NCBI GenBank assembly: GCA_015490395.1
Contig: WFXX01000037.1
Location: 1 to 5,999 of the forward strand
Origin: Gammaproteobacteria bacterium
GTDB lineage: Bacteria; Pseudomonadota; Gammaproteobacteria; DRLM01
Length of the DNA: 5,999 bases
Direction of reading: 5' to 3'
Part shown: positions 1-5,758 of the stretch, in pieces
Position numbering within the stretch: the first letter of the stretch is position 1
Layout of the letters: each line of letters opens with the position of its first letter
Position numbers and translations under genes: made by a program
The notes under the pieces: model-generated
What the model was told of the DNA's origin: nothing
Databases searched by the model: none
The model's input: the letters and a program-made list of their open reading frames with translations, nothing else

Positions 1-142
1 CTCCAGCACGGGCATCAGCCACTCGAAGCAGCTGTGGCACTCCACGGTGATGTGGAGGCGCCTGGCCCGGGGCGAGGGCGGGCGCCTCCACATCACCGTG
101 GAGTGCCACAGCTGCTTCGAGTGGCTGATGCCCGTGCTGGAG
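1..142. repeat. Perfect 62-bp inverted repeat at the window edge
   Basis: Bases 1-62 are the exact reverse complement of bases 81-142, with an 18-nt spacer (63-80). The next pair inward (63/80) is T/G, so perfect pairing stops there. The right arm encodes the MetR stretch around ECHSCFEWLMPVLE, which aligns with MetR proteins. The left arm has no coding logic of its own. Because the left arm begins at base 1, the palindrome may be cut by the window edge. The lack of any mismatch over 62 bp points to a very recent or artificial origin, such as a fold-back chimera from whole-genome amplification or an assembly error at a contig end. A real inverted duplication that breaks metR is the less likely reading. 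Confidence 0.95.
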
Positions 143-751
143 GCCCTGCGGGAACGGCCGCCCGCCGTGGAGCTGGACCTCTCCCCCGGCGAGGCCTTCG
201 ACCCCCTGCCCCGGCTGCGGCGGGGGGAGGTGGACCTGGTGCTGACCTCCGACCCCCCCGAGGGCGAGGCGGGCCGGGGCCTCGCCGCCCTGCCCCTGTT
301 CCGCTACCAGGCCCTCCTGGCCATGGCCCCCGGCCACCCCCTGGCGGGCAAGGCCTGGGTCGCTCCCGCCGACCTGGCCGGGGAGACCCTGCTGGTCTAC
401 CCGGTGCCCCGGGAGCGGCTGGACGTCTTCCGGCGCTTCCTGGAGCCGGCGGGGGTGGAGCCGGCCCGGGTCAGGCCGGTGGGGCTGACGGTGCTCATGC
501 TCCAGCTCGCCGCCAGCGGCCGGGGGGTGTGCGCCCTGCCCGCCTGGGCCTTGGCCGACTATCTGGCCCGGGGGCACGTGACCGCCCGGCCCCTGGGCCC
601 CGAGGGCCTCTGGGGGATGCTGCACGCCGTGGTGCGCGCCGGCGAGGAGGGCCTGCCGGGGGTGGAGGCCTTCGTGGGGTTGGCCCGGGAGCTGGTCCCC
701 CGCACCGCCGGGGGCGCTCAGCTCGAGGCGCGCAGCAAGGGAACCTCGTAG
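47..751 (+). CDS. metR: MetR-like LysR-family regulator, 5'-truncated (effector-binding domain only)
   Basis: LysR-type transcriptional regulators of the MetR group sense homocysteine and control methionine-pathway genes such as metE and metH. The visible protein is the periplasmic-binding-protein-like effector domain. It contains RLHITVECHSCFEWLMPVLE, then GEAFDPLPRLRRGEVDLVLTS, ETLLVYPVPRERLDVFRRFL, an ALPAWAL segment and EGLWGMLHAVVR, all closely matching E. coli MetR as I recall it, through to its C-terminal part. The N-terminal winged helix-turn-helix (roughly the first 88-90 residues of the family) is absent. The frame is open to base 2, and the GTG (47) and ATG (50) lie inside the left arm of the inverted repeat, so neither is a credible native start. 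Genuine metR coding probably begins within about 62-83. The TAG at 749-751 ends the gene and its last 34 bp overlap the end of the convergent PIN-toxin gene. The family assignment is firm; the true 5' end is not in the window. Confidence 0.88.
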   Translation: MMWRRLARGEGGRLHITVECHSCFEWLMPVLEALRERPPAVELDLSPGEAFDPLPRLRRGEVDLVLTSDPPEGEAGRGLAALPLFRYQALLAMAPGHPLAGKAWVAPADLAGETLLVYPVPRERLDVFRRFLEPAGVEPARVRPVGLTVLMLQLAASGRGVCALPAWALADYLARGHVTARPLGPEGLWGMLHAVVRAGEEGLPGVEAFVGLARELVPRTAGGAQLEARSKGTS

Positions 752-1119
752 GGAAGGAAGGACGGATCGGCGGTGACGAGGGTCAGGCGCTCGGTGCGCG
801 CCTGGGCCACCAGGATGCGGTCGAAGGGGTCCCGATGGTGAAGGGGCAGCGCCTCTAGCGCCAGCACGTGCGGCAGCTCCACGGGCAGGGCCTGGATGCC
901 GTCCTCCAGCAGCGCCTCCGGCACATGGCGCTCCCAGGGAGCTGGCAGGCGCAATTTCCCGATGGCGGCCTTGATGGCTATCTCCCAGACGCTGGCCACG
1001 GACAGCCAGAGGGGGCTGGCTGCATCCTCCATCACCGCCAAGGTCCGTCTCCCGAGCCGCTCCGGGGCCGAGCGCCACCAGAGCCATACGTGGGTGTCGA
1101 TCAGGAATCCCCGCTCCAA
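718..1119 (-). CDS. vapC: PIN-domain ribonuclease toxin, VapC-like
   Basis: The product is 133 aa, a normal length for a single PIN domain, and is the likely toxin of a type II toxin-antitoxin pair. PIN toxins are metal-dependent RNases acting in the cytoplasm. The expected acidic residues are visible: D8 in FLIDTHVWLWW, E46 in SVASVWEIAIK, D97/D100 in LHHRDPFDR, and D118 in LTLVTADPSF. These motifs match the PIN subfamily usually paired with Phd/YefM antitoxins. The chosen start is TTG at 1119, which puts seven residues before D8 and has a GGAGG about 10 nt upstream. It overlaps the antitoxin end by 19 bp, so the two are probably translationally coupled, and the weak start codon may keep toxin output low. 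The 3' end overlaps the metR 3' end by 34 bp. The RNA target cannot be read from sequence. Confidence 0.9.
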   Translation of the reverse strand: MERGFLIDTHVWLWWRSAPERLGRRTLAVMEDAASPLWLSVASVWEIAIKAAIGKLRLPAPWERHVPEALLEDGIQALPVELPHVLALEALPLHHRDPFDRILVAQARTERLTLVTADPSFLPYEVPLLRASS

Positions 1120-1352
1120 CGCTCGAACGCCTCCATGAGCTCGTCGGGGAGGGTGTCGAAGTCCTCGGCGATCCAGATCTTGCCTCGATCGCGTCCAGGG
1201 CGCCGCCGTCTGCGTGTCTGCGGCTCGGTCACGGGGACCAGCCGGGCTATGGGCCGTCCGGCCCGGGCAATGAGCACCTCCTCGCCCTGTTCCACGCGGG
1301 CCAGGAGGCGCGAGAGATGGGTTTTGGCTTCGTGGACGTTTACTGTCGTCAT
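1101..1352 (-). CDS. vapB: Phd/YefM-family antitoxin
   Basis: This 83-aa protein is the first gene of the toxin-antitoxin operon. Residues 1-41 (MTTVNVHEAKTHLSRLLARV, then EQGEEVLIARAGRPIARLVPV) are the canonical Phd/YefM N-terminal fold, which dimerises, binds the operator and represses its own promoter. The C-terminal part has a basic stretch (RRRRRPGRDR, about residues 47-56), then GKIWIAEDFDTLPDELMEAF, the kind of tail that wraps the PIN toxin and blocks its active site. The ATG at 1352 is chosen because the family nearly always starts just before the VNVHEAK motif. No Shine-Dalgarno is visible in the short stretch upstream of it. Partner specificity with the overlapping PIN gene is inferred from operon order. 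The symbol vapB is used loosely, since the fold is Phd-like. Confidence 0.9.
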   Translation of the reverse strand: MTTVNVHEAKTHLSRLLARVEQGEEVLIARAGRPIARLVPVTEPQTRRRRRPGRDRGKIWIAEDFDTLPDELMEAFERWSGDS

Positions 1353-1389
1353 GGCGTGACTAGACTAGCACGCACATTGACTTAGTCAA
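1353..1389 (-). promoter_or_regulatory. Antitoxin-toxin promoter with palindromic operator
   Basis: On the minus strand a TTGACT (1389-1384) serves as a good -35 hexamer. With a 16-nt spacer it is followed by TAGTCT (1367-1362), a weak -10 match preceded by TGC. The predicted transcription start falls around 1355, only a few bases before the ATG at 1352, so the antitoxin mRNA may be leaderless or nearly so. The -35 sits inside a perfect 13-bp palindrome, TTGACTTAGTCAA (1377-1389, 6-1-6). A tandem GACTA GACTA (1358-1367) repeats the same half-site core over the -10. This layout fits autorepression by the Phd-like antitoxin alone or with its toxin. The palindrome and repeats are seen directly; the promoter role is inferred. 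Confidence 0.6.
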
Positions 1390-1524
1390 GACGGGCGCTC
1401 GATCCCAGCCGTCAGTGCCCCCTGCCGTGAGCGCCACGAGGCCGTCCAGCTTTCCTCATGGTGGCGACCGAATAGCGATTTTCTTCTTGCAGCCCCTTGC
1501 GGCTCTTCCTCCAGGCGCCTAATC

Positions 1525-1552
1525 TTGTGGTCGCCGCGCGCCTCGACCACAA
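1525..1552. repeat. 9-bp inverted repeat linking the two NrdR boxes
   Basis: TTGTGGTCG (1525-1533) and CGACCACAA (1544-1552) are perfect reverse complements separated by 10 nt. The outer halves belong to the two NrdR-type boxes, while the inner GGTCG/CGACC parts do not belong to the NrdR consensus. It could be a separate dimeric-repressor site, or a stem if transcription starts upstream. Confidence 0.7.
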
Positions 1553-1553
1553 T
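1525..1553 (+). promoter_or_regulatory. Candidate sigma70 promoter for nrdAB
   Basis: TTGTGG (1525-1530, matching the TTG of the -35) is followed after 17 nt by CACAAT (1548-1553, four of six -10 positions). Each hexamer lies within one of the two NrdR boxes, so NrdR binding would cover both. Predicted transcription would start near 1560, leaving a leader of about 155 nt. In a high-GC genome such weak hexamers are common. The call depends on spacing and on coincidence with the operator. Confidence 0.45.
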
Positions 1554-1555
1554 AT

Positions 1556-1589
1556 GTTGTGCACAACCCGGTGCGCAGCCTGTGGACAA
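1556..1589. promoter_or_regulatory. DnaA-box-like sites at the nrdA promoter
   Basis: Bases 1557-1565 read TTGTGCACA and fit the relaxed DnaA box TTRTNCACA. Because they lie in a perfect 12-bp palindrome, GTTGTGCACAAC (1556-1567), the same match occurs on the minus strand at 1566-1558. A second site, TGTGGACAA (1581-1589), is TTGTCCACA on the minus strand, one base from TTATCCACA. DnaA boxes regulate nrdAB in E. coli, so the clustering here is plausible. The first site overlaps the right half of the strong NrdR box. Confidence 0.55.
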
Positions 1590-1617
1590 GCTTGGGACGG
1601 CCTGTGCGCGGGCGCCT

Positions 1618-1664
1618 GCTCCGGGGGAGCCCGGGGGCGTCCGGGAGGGGCCTTCCCGGGGGCG
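1618..1664 (+). other. GC-rich hairpins in the nrdA leader
   Basis: GCTCC GGG GGAGC (1618-1630) forms a short stem-loop. CCGGGA (1641-1646) pairs with TCCCGG (1654-1659) around a 7-nt loop. The 10-mer CCCGGGGGCG occurs twice (1630-1639 and 1655-1664), so alternative pairings are possible. No U-tract follows, so this is not a terminator. It may only reflect base composition. Confidence 0.35.
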
Positions 1665-1715
1665 GCGGCCGGATCTGGACCCACCCAGGAGAGCCAAGGG
1701 AGCAGGGGAGAGGCC

Positions 1716-4553
1716 ATGCGCACTGAGACCGCCGATGCCGTCGTGGAGCACGCCGTCACCATCCACCCGCCGGTGCACGCCGACGCCCCGCCCGAGGGGG
1801 CGCCGCGGGCCCGCTACCAGGTCATCCGCCGCAACGGCAAGCTGACCGCCTTCGACGCCACCAAGATCCAGGTGGCCATGACCAAGGCCTTCCTGGCGGT
1901 GGAGGGGGGCACGGCGGCCGCCAGCCGCCGGGTGCACGAGACCGTGGAGGCGCTTACCCGGGAGGTGGTCTCGGCCCTCACCCGCCGCCGGCCGGAGGGC
2001 GGCACCTTCCACATCGAGGACATCCAGGACCAGGTGGAGCTGGCCCTGATGCGGGCCGGCCACCACAAGGTGGCCCGGGCCTACGTCCTCTACCGGGAGG
2101 AGCGGGCCCGGGAGCGGGCGGCCCGGGCCGCCGCCCGGGAAGGCGGTCCCCGGGAGGAGGCCCGCCTGCACTGGGTGCGGGCCGATGGGGCCCGCCTGCC
2201 CCTGGACGAGGCGGCCCTCATCGCCCGTCTGGAAGAGGCCTGCCGGGGCCTAGAGGGGGTGGACGCGGCCCGCATCGCCCGCGAGGCCATGAAGGGCCTC
2301 TACGACGGCATCGGCGAGGACGAGCTGGACCAGGCCCTGCTGCTGGCCGCCCGGGGGCTCATCGAGCAGGATCCGGACCACGACTTCGCCGCCGCCCGCC
2401 TGCTCCTGGCCCGCCTGCGCCGGGAGGCCTGCACCTTCCTCAGGCTGGCGCCCCCCGCCGACGGGGCCGCCATGGCCGCCCTCTATCCGGACTATTTCGC
2501 CGCCTTCGTGCGCCGGGGCATCGAGCTGGAGCTCCTGGACCCGCGCCTGGCCGAGTTCGACCTGGAGGCCCTGGGCCGGGCCCTGCGCCCGGAGCGGGAC
2601 CTGGGCTTCCGCTACCTGGGCTTGCAGACCCTCTACGACCGCTACTTCCAGCGCTGGGACGGGACCCGCTTCGAGCTGCCCCAGGCCTTCTTCATGCGCG
2701 TGGCCATGGGCCTGGCCCTGAACGAGGTGGACCGCGAGGCCCGGGCGGTGGAGTTCTACGAGCTGCTCTCGAGCTTCGACTTCATGAGCTCCACCCCTAC
2801 CCTGTTCAACGCCGGCACCACCCGCCCGCAGCTCTCCAGCTGCTACCTGACCACGGTGGCCGATGATCTGGACGGCATCTTCACCGCCATCCGCCACAAC
2901 GCCCTGCTGTCCAAATACGCCGGCGGCCTCGGCAACGACTGGACCCGGGTGCGGGGCATGGGGGCCCACATCAAGGGCACCAACGGCACCAGCCAGGGGG
3001 TGATCCCCTTCCTCAAGGTGGCCAACGACACCGCCGTGGCCGTCAACCAGGGCGGGCGGCGCAAGGGCGCGGTGTGCGCCTACCTGGAGGTCTGGCACAT
3101 CGACTTTGAGGACTTCCTGGAGCTGCGCAAGAACACCGGCGACGAGCGCCGCCGCACCCACGACATGAACACCGCCGCCTGGGTGCCGGACCTGTTCATG
3201 AAGCGGGTGGCCGAGGACGGCGAGTGGAGCCTGTTCTCGCCCGACGAGGTGCCCGACCTGCACGAGAAATATGGCCGCGCCTTCGAGGAGGCCTACCGGC
3301 GCTACGAGGAGCGGGCCCTGCGCGGGGAGCTGCGGGTGCACAGGCGGGTCAAGGCCGTGGACCTGTGGCGGCGCCTGCTCACCATGCTCTTCGAGACCGG
3401 GCACCCCTGGATCACCTTCAAGGACCCCTGCAACCTGCGCTACACCAACCAGCACGTGGGCACCGTGCACTCCTCCAACCTGTGCACGGAGATCACCCTG
3501 CACACCTCCGACGAGGAGATCGCCGTCTGCAACCTGGGCTCGGTGAACCTGGCCCGCCACGTCGCCGACGGTGGCCTGGACCTGGAGAAGCTGCGCCGCA
3601 CCGTACGCACGGCCATGCGCATGCTGGACAACGTCATCGACATCAACTACTACGCCGTGCCCCACGCGCGCCGCTCCAACCTGCGCCACCGCCCGGTGGG
3701 CCTGGGCATCATGGGCTTCCAGGACCTGCTGCACCTGATGGGCGTGCCCTATGCCTCCGAGGAGGCGGTGGAGCTGGCCGACCGCAGCATGGAGGCGGTG
3801 AGCTACTTCGCCATCGAGGCCTCGGCCGATCTCGCCCTGGAGCGGGGGCGCTATCCGAGCTACGAGGGCTCCCTCTGGAGCCGGGGGATCCTGCCCATCG
3901 ACTCCCTGGACCGCCTGGCCGAGGAGCGCGGCGGCTTCCTGGAGGTGGACCGCTCCGCCACCCTGGACTGGGACGCCCTGCGGGAGAAGGTGCGCGCCCA
4001 GGGCATGCGCAACTCCAACTGCCTGGCCATCGCCCCCACGGCCACCATCGCCAACATCTGCGGGGTCTCGCCCAGCATCGAGCCCACCTTCCAGAACCTC
4101 TACGTCAAGTCCAACCTCTCGGGCGAGTTCACCGTGGTCAACCCCCACCTGGTGCGCGAGCTCAAGGCCCGCGGCCTGTGGGACGAGGTCATGGTCCACG
4201 ACCTCAAGTACTACGACGGCTCCGTGGCCCCCATCCAGCGCATCCCCGAGGAGCTCAAGGCCCTCTACGCCACGGCCTTCGAGATCGACCCGCGCTGGCT
4301 GGTGGAGGCCGCCGCCCGCCGGCAGAAGTGGATCGACCAGTCCCAGAGCCTGAACCTGTACCTGGCCGAGCCGTCCGGCAGGAAGCTGGACGCCCTCTAC
4401 AAGCTGGCCTGGGTGCGCGGCCTCAAGACCACCTATTACCTGCGCACCCGGGCGGCCACCGGCGTGGAGAAGGTGGCCGTGCGCGAGGAGGCCGCCCCGG
4501 CCGCCGAGGGTGCCGTCTGCGGCCTGGATGGCGAGTGCGAGGCCTGCCAGTAA
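1716..4553 (+). CDS. nrdA: Class Ia ribonucleotide reductase, large (alpha) subunit with two ATP-cone regions
   Basis: This 945-aa cytoplasmic enzyme reduces ribonucleoside diphosphates to deoxy forms together with NrdB. Residues about 33-130 form a canonical ATP-cone (YQVIRRNGKLTAFDATKI with K50, then IEDIQDQVELALM and AYVLYREER). Residues about 151-235 form a second, degenerate cone, as in P. aeruginosa NrdA. The catalytic barrel carries C376 in SSCYL, N588-C590-E592 in SSNLCTE, and C605 in AVCNLGSVNL, equivalent to E. coli C225, N437/C439/E441 and C462. Y907-Y908 in KTTYYLRT correspond to the radical-relay tyrosines. The C-terminal tail has C935, C941 and C944 for re-reduction by thioredoxin or glutaredoxin. 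The start is ATG 1716, with AGGGGAG five nt upstream and the operator sites before it; upstream in-frame starts such as TTG 1497 would place the NrdR box inside the gene. No intein interrupts the conserved motifs. It is followed by nrdB after 47 nt. Confidence 0.98.
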   Translation: MRTETADAVVEHAVTIHPPVHADAPPEGAPRARYQVIRRNGKLTAFDATKIQVAMTKAFLAVEGGTAAASRRVHETVEALTREVVSALTRRRPEGGTFHIEDIQDQVELALMRAGHHKVARAYVLYREERARERAARAAAREGGPREEARLHWVRADGARLPLDEAALIARLEEACRGLEGVDAARIAREAMKGLYDGIGEDELDQALLLAARGLIEQDPDHDFAAARLLLARLRREACTFLRLAPPADGAAMAALYPDYFAAFVRRGIELELLDPRLAEFDLEALGRALRPERDLGFRYLGLQTLYDRYFQRWDGTRFELPQAFFMRVAMGLALNEVDREARAVEFYELLSSFDFMSSTPTLFNAGTTRPQLSSCYLTTVADDLDGIFTAIRHNALLSKYAGGLGNDWTRVRGMGAHIKGTNGTSQGVIPFLKVANDTAVAVNQGGRRKGAVCAYLEVWHIDFEDFLELRKNTGDERRRTHDMNTAAWVPDLFMKRVAEDGEWSLFSPDEVPDLHEKYGRAFEEAYRRYEERALRGELRVHRRVKAVDLWRRLLTMLFETGHPWITFKDPCNLRYTNQHVGTVHSSNLCTEITLHTSDEEIAVCNLGSVNLARHVADGGLDLEKLRRTVRTAMRMLDNVIDINYYAVPHARRSNLRHRPVGLGIMGFQDLLHLMGVPYASEEAVELADRSMEAVSYFAIEASADLALERGRYPSYEGSLWSRGILPIDSLDRLAEERGGFLEVDRSATLDWDALREKVRAQGMRNSNCLAIAPTATIANICGVSPSIEPTFQNLYVKSNLSGEFTVVNPHLVRELKARGLWDEVMVHDLKYYDGSVAPIQRIPEELKALYATAFEIDPRWLVEAAARRQKWIDQSQSLNLYLAEPSGRKLDALYKLAWVRGLKTTYYLRTRAATGVEKVAVREEAAPAAEGAVCGLDGECEACQ

Positions 4554-4582
4554 CGGTCAAGGAGAGGCAAAGCGAGCGCCTG

Positions 4583-4590
4583 AAAGGAGG
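4583..4590 (+). promoter_or_regulatory. nrdB ribosome binding site
   Basis: AAAGGAGG is a near-perfect Shine-Dalgarno sequence 10 nt before the nrdB ATG at 4601. A weaker GAGGA lies closer. It fixes the nrdB start, because the same frame stays open far upstream through nrdA. Confidence 0.7.
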
Positions 4591-4600
4591 AGAGGAAGCG

Positions 4601-5758
4601 ATGCTGAACTGGGACGACCCCCTGGCCGCCTTCACCACCCGGCCCCGTCCCGTCCCGCCGCGCCCAGAGGGCGCGGCGGCGCCGGAGGCCGGCCCCGCAG
4701 CCCCTACCCCGGGGCCCTCGCGCATCGGGGGGCGGGAGGCGCTGCCGCCTGCGGCCGAGCCGGTGCGGGTGGAGGACAAGCGGGCGGTGAACGGGCTGGC
4801 CGATATCAACCAGCTCGCTCCCTTCCGCTATCCCTGGGCCTGGCAGTTCTTCCTGAACGCCAACAAGAACCACTGGACGCCCCTGGACATCAACATGCTC
4901 CAGGACGTCCACGACCACAAGCACCGCCTCACCGCCGAGGAGCGGCACCTCTATGAGAACGTGCTGGCCTATCTGACCACCGCCGACGTGCTGGCCATGC
5001 GCAACGTGGGCCTGGCGGTGATGGAGAAGATGACCGCCCCGGAGCTGCAGATCTACCAGGCCCGGCAGGTCTACGAGGAGGCCCTGCACACCTGGACCTA
5101 CCAGCACTGCATCGAGACCATCGGCCTGGACCAGGGCGAGGTCTACAACCGCTACCGGGTGGTGCCCGAGATCCACGCCAAGGTGCGCATCGCCTCCCGC
5201 CGCCTGGAGGCGGCCCTGGACCCGGGCCTGGACCTGCGCGACCGGGAGGCCCTGCACACCTTCCTGCTCTCCTACCTGTTCTTCGCCGCGGTCTTCGAGG
5301 GCTGCTGGTTCTACAACGGCTTCTCGCCCATCTTCGCCCTGCAGCGCCGGGGCCTGATGCGCGGCACGGGGGAGCAGCTGCAGTACATCATGCGCGACGA
5401 GGTGATGCACTGCGCCTTCGGCCTGCGCGTGGTGCGCACCATCATGGAGGAGGAGGCCATCCGGCCCGATCCGCGCGCCGTGGCCGAGATGTGGGCGGAG
5501 GCCGAGGCCGCCGAGAGCGCCTACGCCCGCTACATCTGCCCCGAGCCCATCTTGGGCTACTCGGCCGAGGACCACATCGAGCAGTTCCGCTTCGTGGCCA
5601 ACCGCAGGGCCAAGCGGGTGGGCCTGCCCGAGCCCTTTCCCGGGGCCCGCTGTGCCCTGCCCTGGCTGGACGAGCAAGCCAACATCCGCAAGGAGAAGAA
5701 CTTCTTCGAGACCCGGGTCATCGAGTACCAGAGCGGCGCCGCCCTCTCCTGGGACTGA
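4601..5758 (+). CDS. nrdB: Class Ia ribonucleotide reductase, small (beta) subunit
   Basis: This 385-aa protein houses the diiron centre and tyrosyl radical that start catalysis in NrdA. The metal ligands can be placed as D129 (TTADVLAM), E160 and H163 (YEEALHTWTY), E233 (FEGCWFY), and E267 and H270 (RDEVMHCAFG). The radical tyrosine is Y167, four residues after H163, as E. coli Y122 is after H118. This Tyr and the full E/H ligand set indicate class Ia rather than a Tyr-less class Ic form. Y376 in VIEYQSGAALSWD is the likely equivalent of the E. coli Y356 relay residue, with the C-terminal tail after it binding NrdA. Residues about 12-58 are a Pro/Ala-rich, probably disordered linker between a short MLNWDDPLAAF head and the conserved domain, longer than in E. 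coli NrdB. The start at ATG 4601 is supported by AAAGGAGG upstream. It is cotranscribed with nrdA. Confidence 0.98.
   Translation: MLNWDDPLAAFTTRPRPVPPRPEGAAAPEAGPAAPTPGPSRIGGREALPPAAEPVRVEDKRAVNGLADINQLAPFRYPWAWQFFLNANKNHWTPLDINMLQDVHDHKHRLTAEERHLYENVLAYLTTADVLAMRNVGLAVMEKMTAPELQIYQARQVYEEALHTWTYQHCIETIGLDQGEVYNRYRVVPEIHAKVRIASRRLEAALDPGLDLRDREALHTFLLSYLFFAAVFEGCWFYNGFSPIFALQRRGLMRGTGEQLQYIMRDEVMHCAFGLRVVRTIMEEEAIRPDPRAVAEMWAEAEAAESAYARYICPEPILGYSAEDHIEQFRFVANRRAKRVGLPEPFPGARCALPWLDEQANIRKEKNFFETRVIEYQSGAALSWD

Larger units (their letters stand above)
1516..1561. promoter_or_regulatory. NrdR-box pair upstream of nrdA
   Basis: Bases 1548-1561 read CACAATATGTTGTG, an interrupted palindrome that fits the NrdR-box pattern CACWATATWTWGTG at 13 of 14 positions. 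A degenerate second copy, CGCCTAATCTTGTG (1516-1529), matches 9 of 14 positions, with its TTGTG right half intact. The two start exactly 32 bp apart, about three helical turns, which is the paired spacing known for NrdR sites before ribonucleotide reductase genes. NrdR is an ATP-cone repressor that shuts off nrd genes when dATP is high. Box 2 is strong; box 1 rests mainly on spacing and its right half. Confidence 0.75.
1353..1715. other. Intergenic control region between the toxin-antitoxin pair and nrdA
   Basis: This 363-bp divergent region has no supported gene. Bases 1353-1389 hold the antitoxin promoter and operator. Bases 1390-1515 show no strong signal to me apart from a locally AT-richer patch around 1467-1490. 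Bases 1516-1589 carry the NrdR-type boxes, a candidate nrdA promoter and DnaA-like sites. Bases 1590-1715 are an extremely GC-rich leader with possible hairpins. The nrdA reading frame stays open upstream to a TTG at 1497, but that stretch encodes a Cys/Gly-rich sequence with no family resemblance and overlaps the operator, so it is treated as non-coding. Confidence 0.75.

Noticed and set aside
1..142. The palindrome as a transcription terminator or natural regulatory hairpin.
   Set aside because: One arm is ordinary metR coding sequence and identity is complete over 62 bp, which fits a duplication or chimera rather than an evolved hairpin.
34..858. A long plus-strand frame overlapping metR.
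   Set aside because: The product is Gly/Pro/Arg-rich noise, while the other frame shows clear MetR motifs.
1390..1515. Possible small gene or mobile-element remnant on the minus strand.
   Set aside because: Short open frames exist, but none has a ribosome binding site, conserved motif or terminal repeats I can support.
1497..1715. An upstream extension of nrdA to a TTG at 1497 (73 extra residues).
   Set aside because: The extension overlaps the NrdR-box pair, the promoter and DnaA-like sites, encodes a Cys/Gly-rich sequence unlike any NrdA N-terminus, and has a weaker start than ATG 1716 with its AGGGGAG site.
2250..4199. A 649-residue open frame on the minus strand opposite nrdA.
   Set aside because: It is a mirror of GC-rich codons of a certain gene. 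Its product is a low-complexity Gly/Val/His/Gln mixture without family resemblance.
1716..4553. Possible intein or intron in nrdA, a common host gene for them.
   Set aside because: All catalytic motifs lie at continuous spacing with no insertion, and the protein is the normal length for a two-cone NrdA.
3224..4600. Extension of the nrdB frame far upstream through nrdA.
   Set aside because: The stretch is nrdA read in another frame (Pro/Gly/Arg-rich). The strong Shine-Dalgarno before ATG 4601 and the conserved MLNWDD head fix the start.
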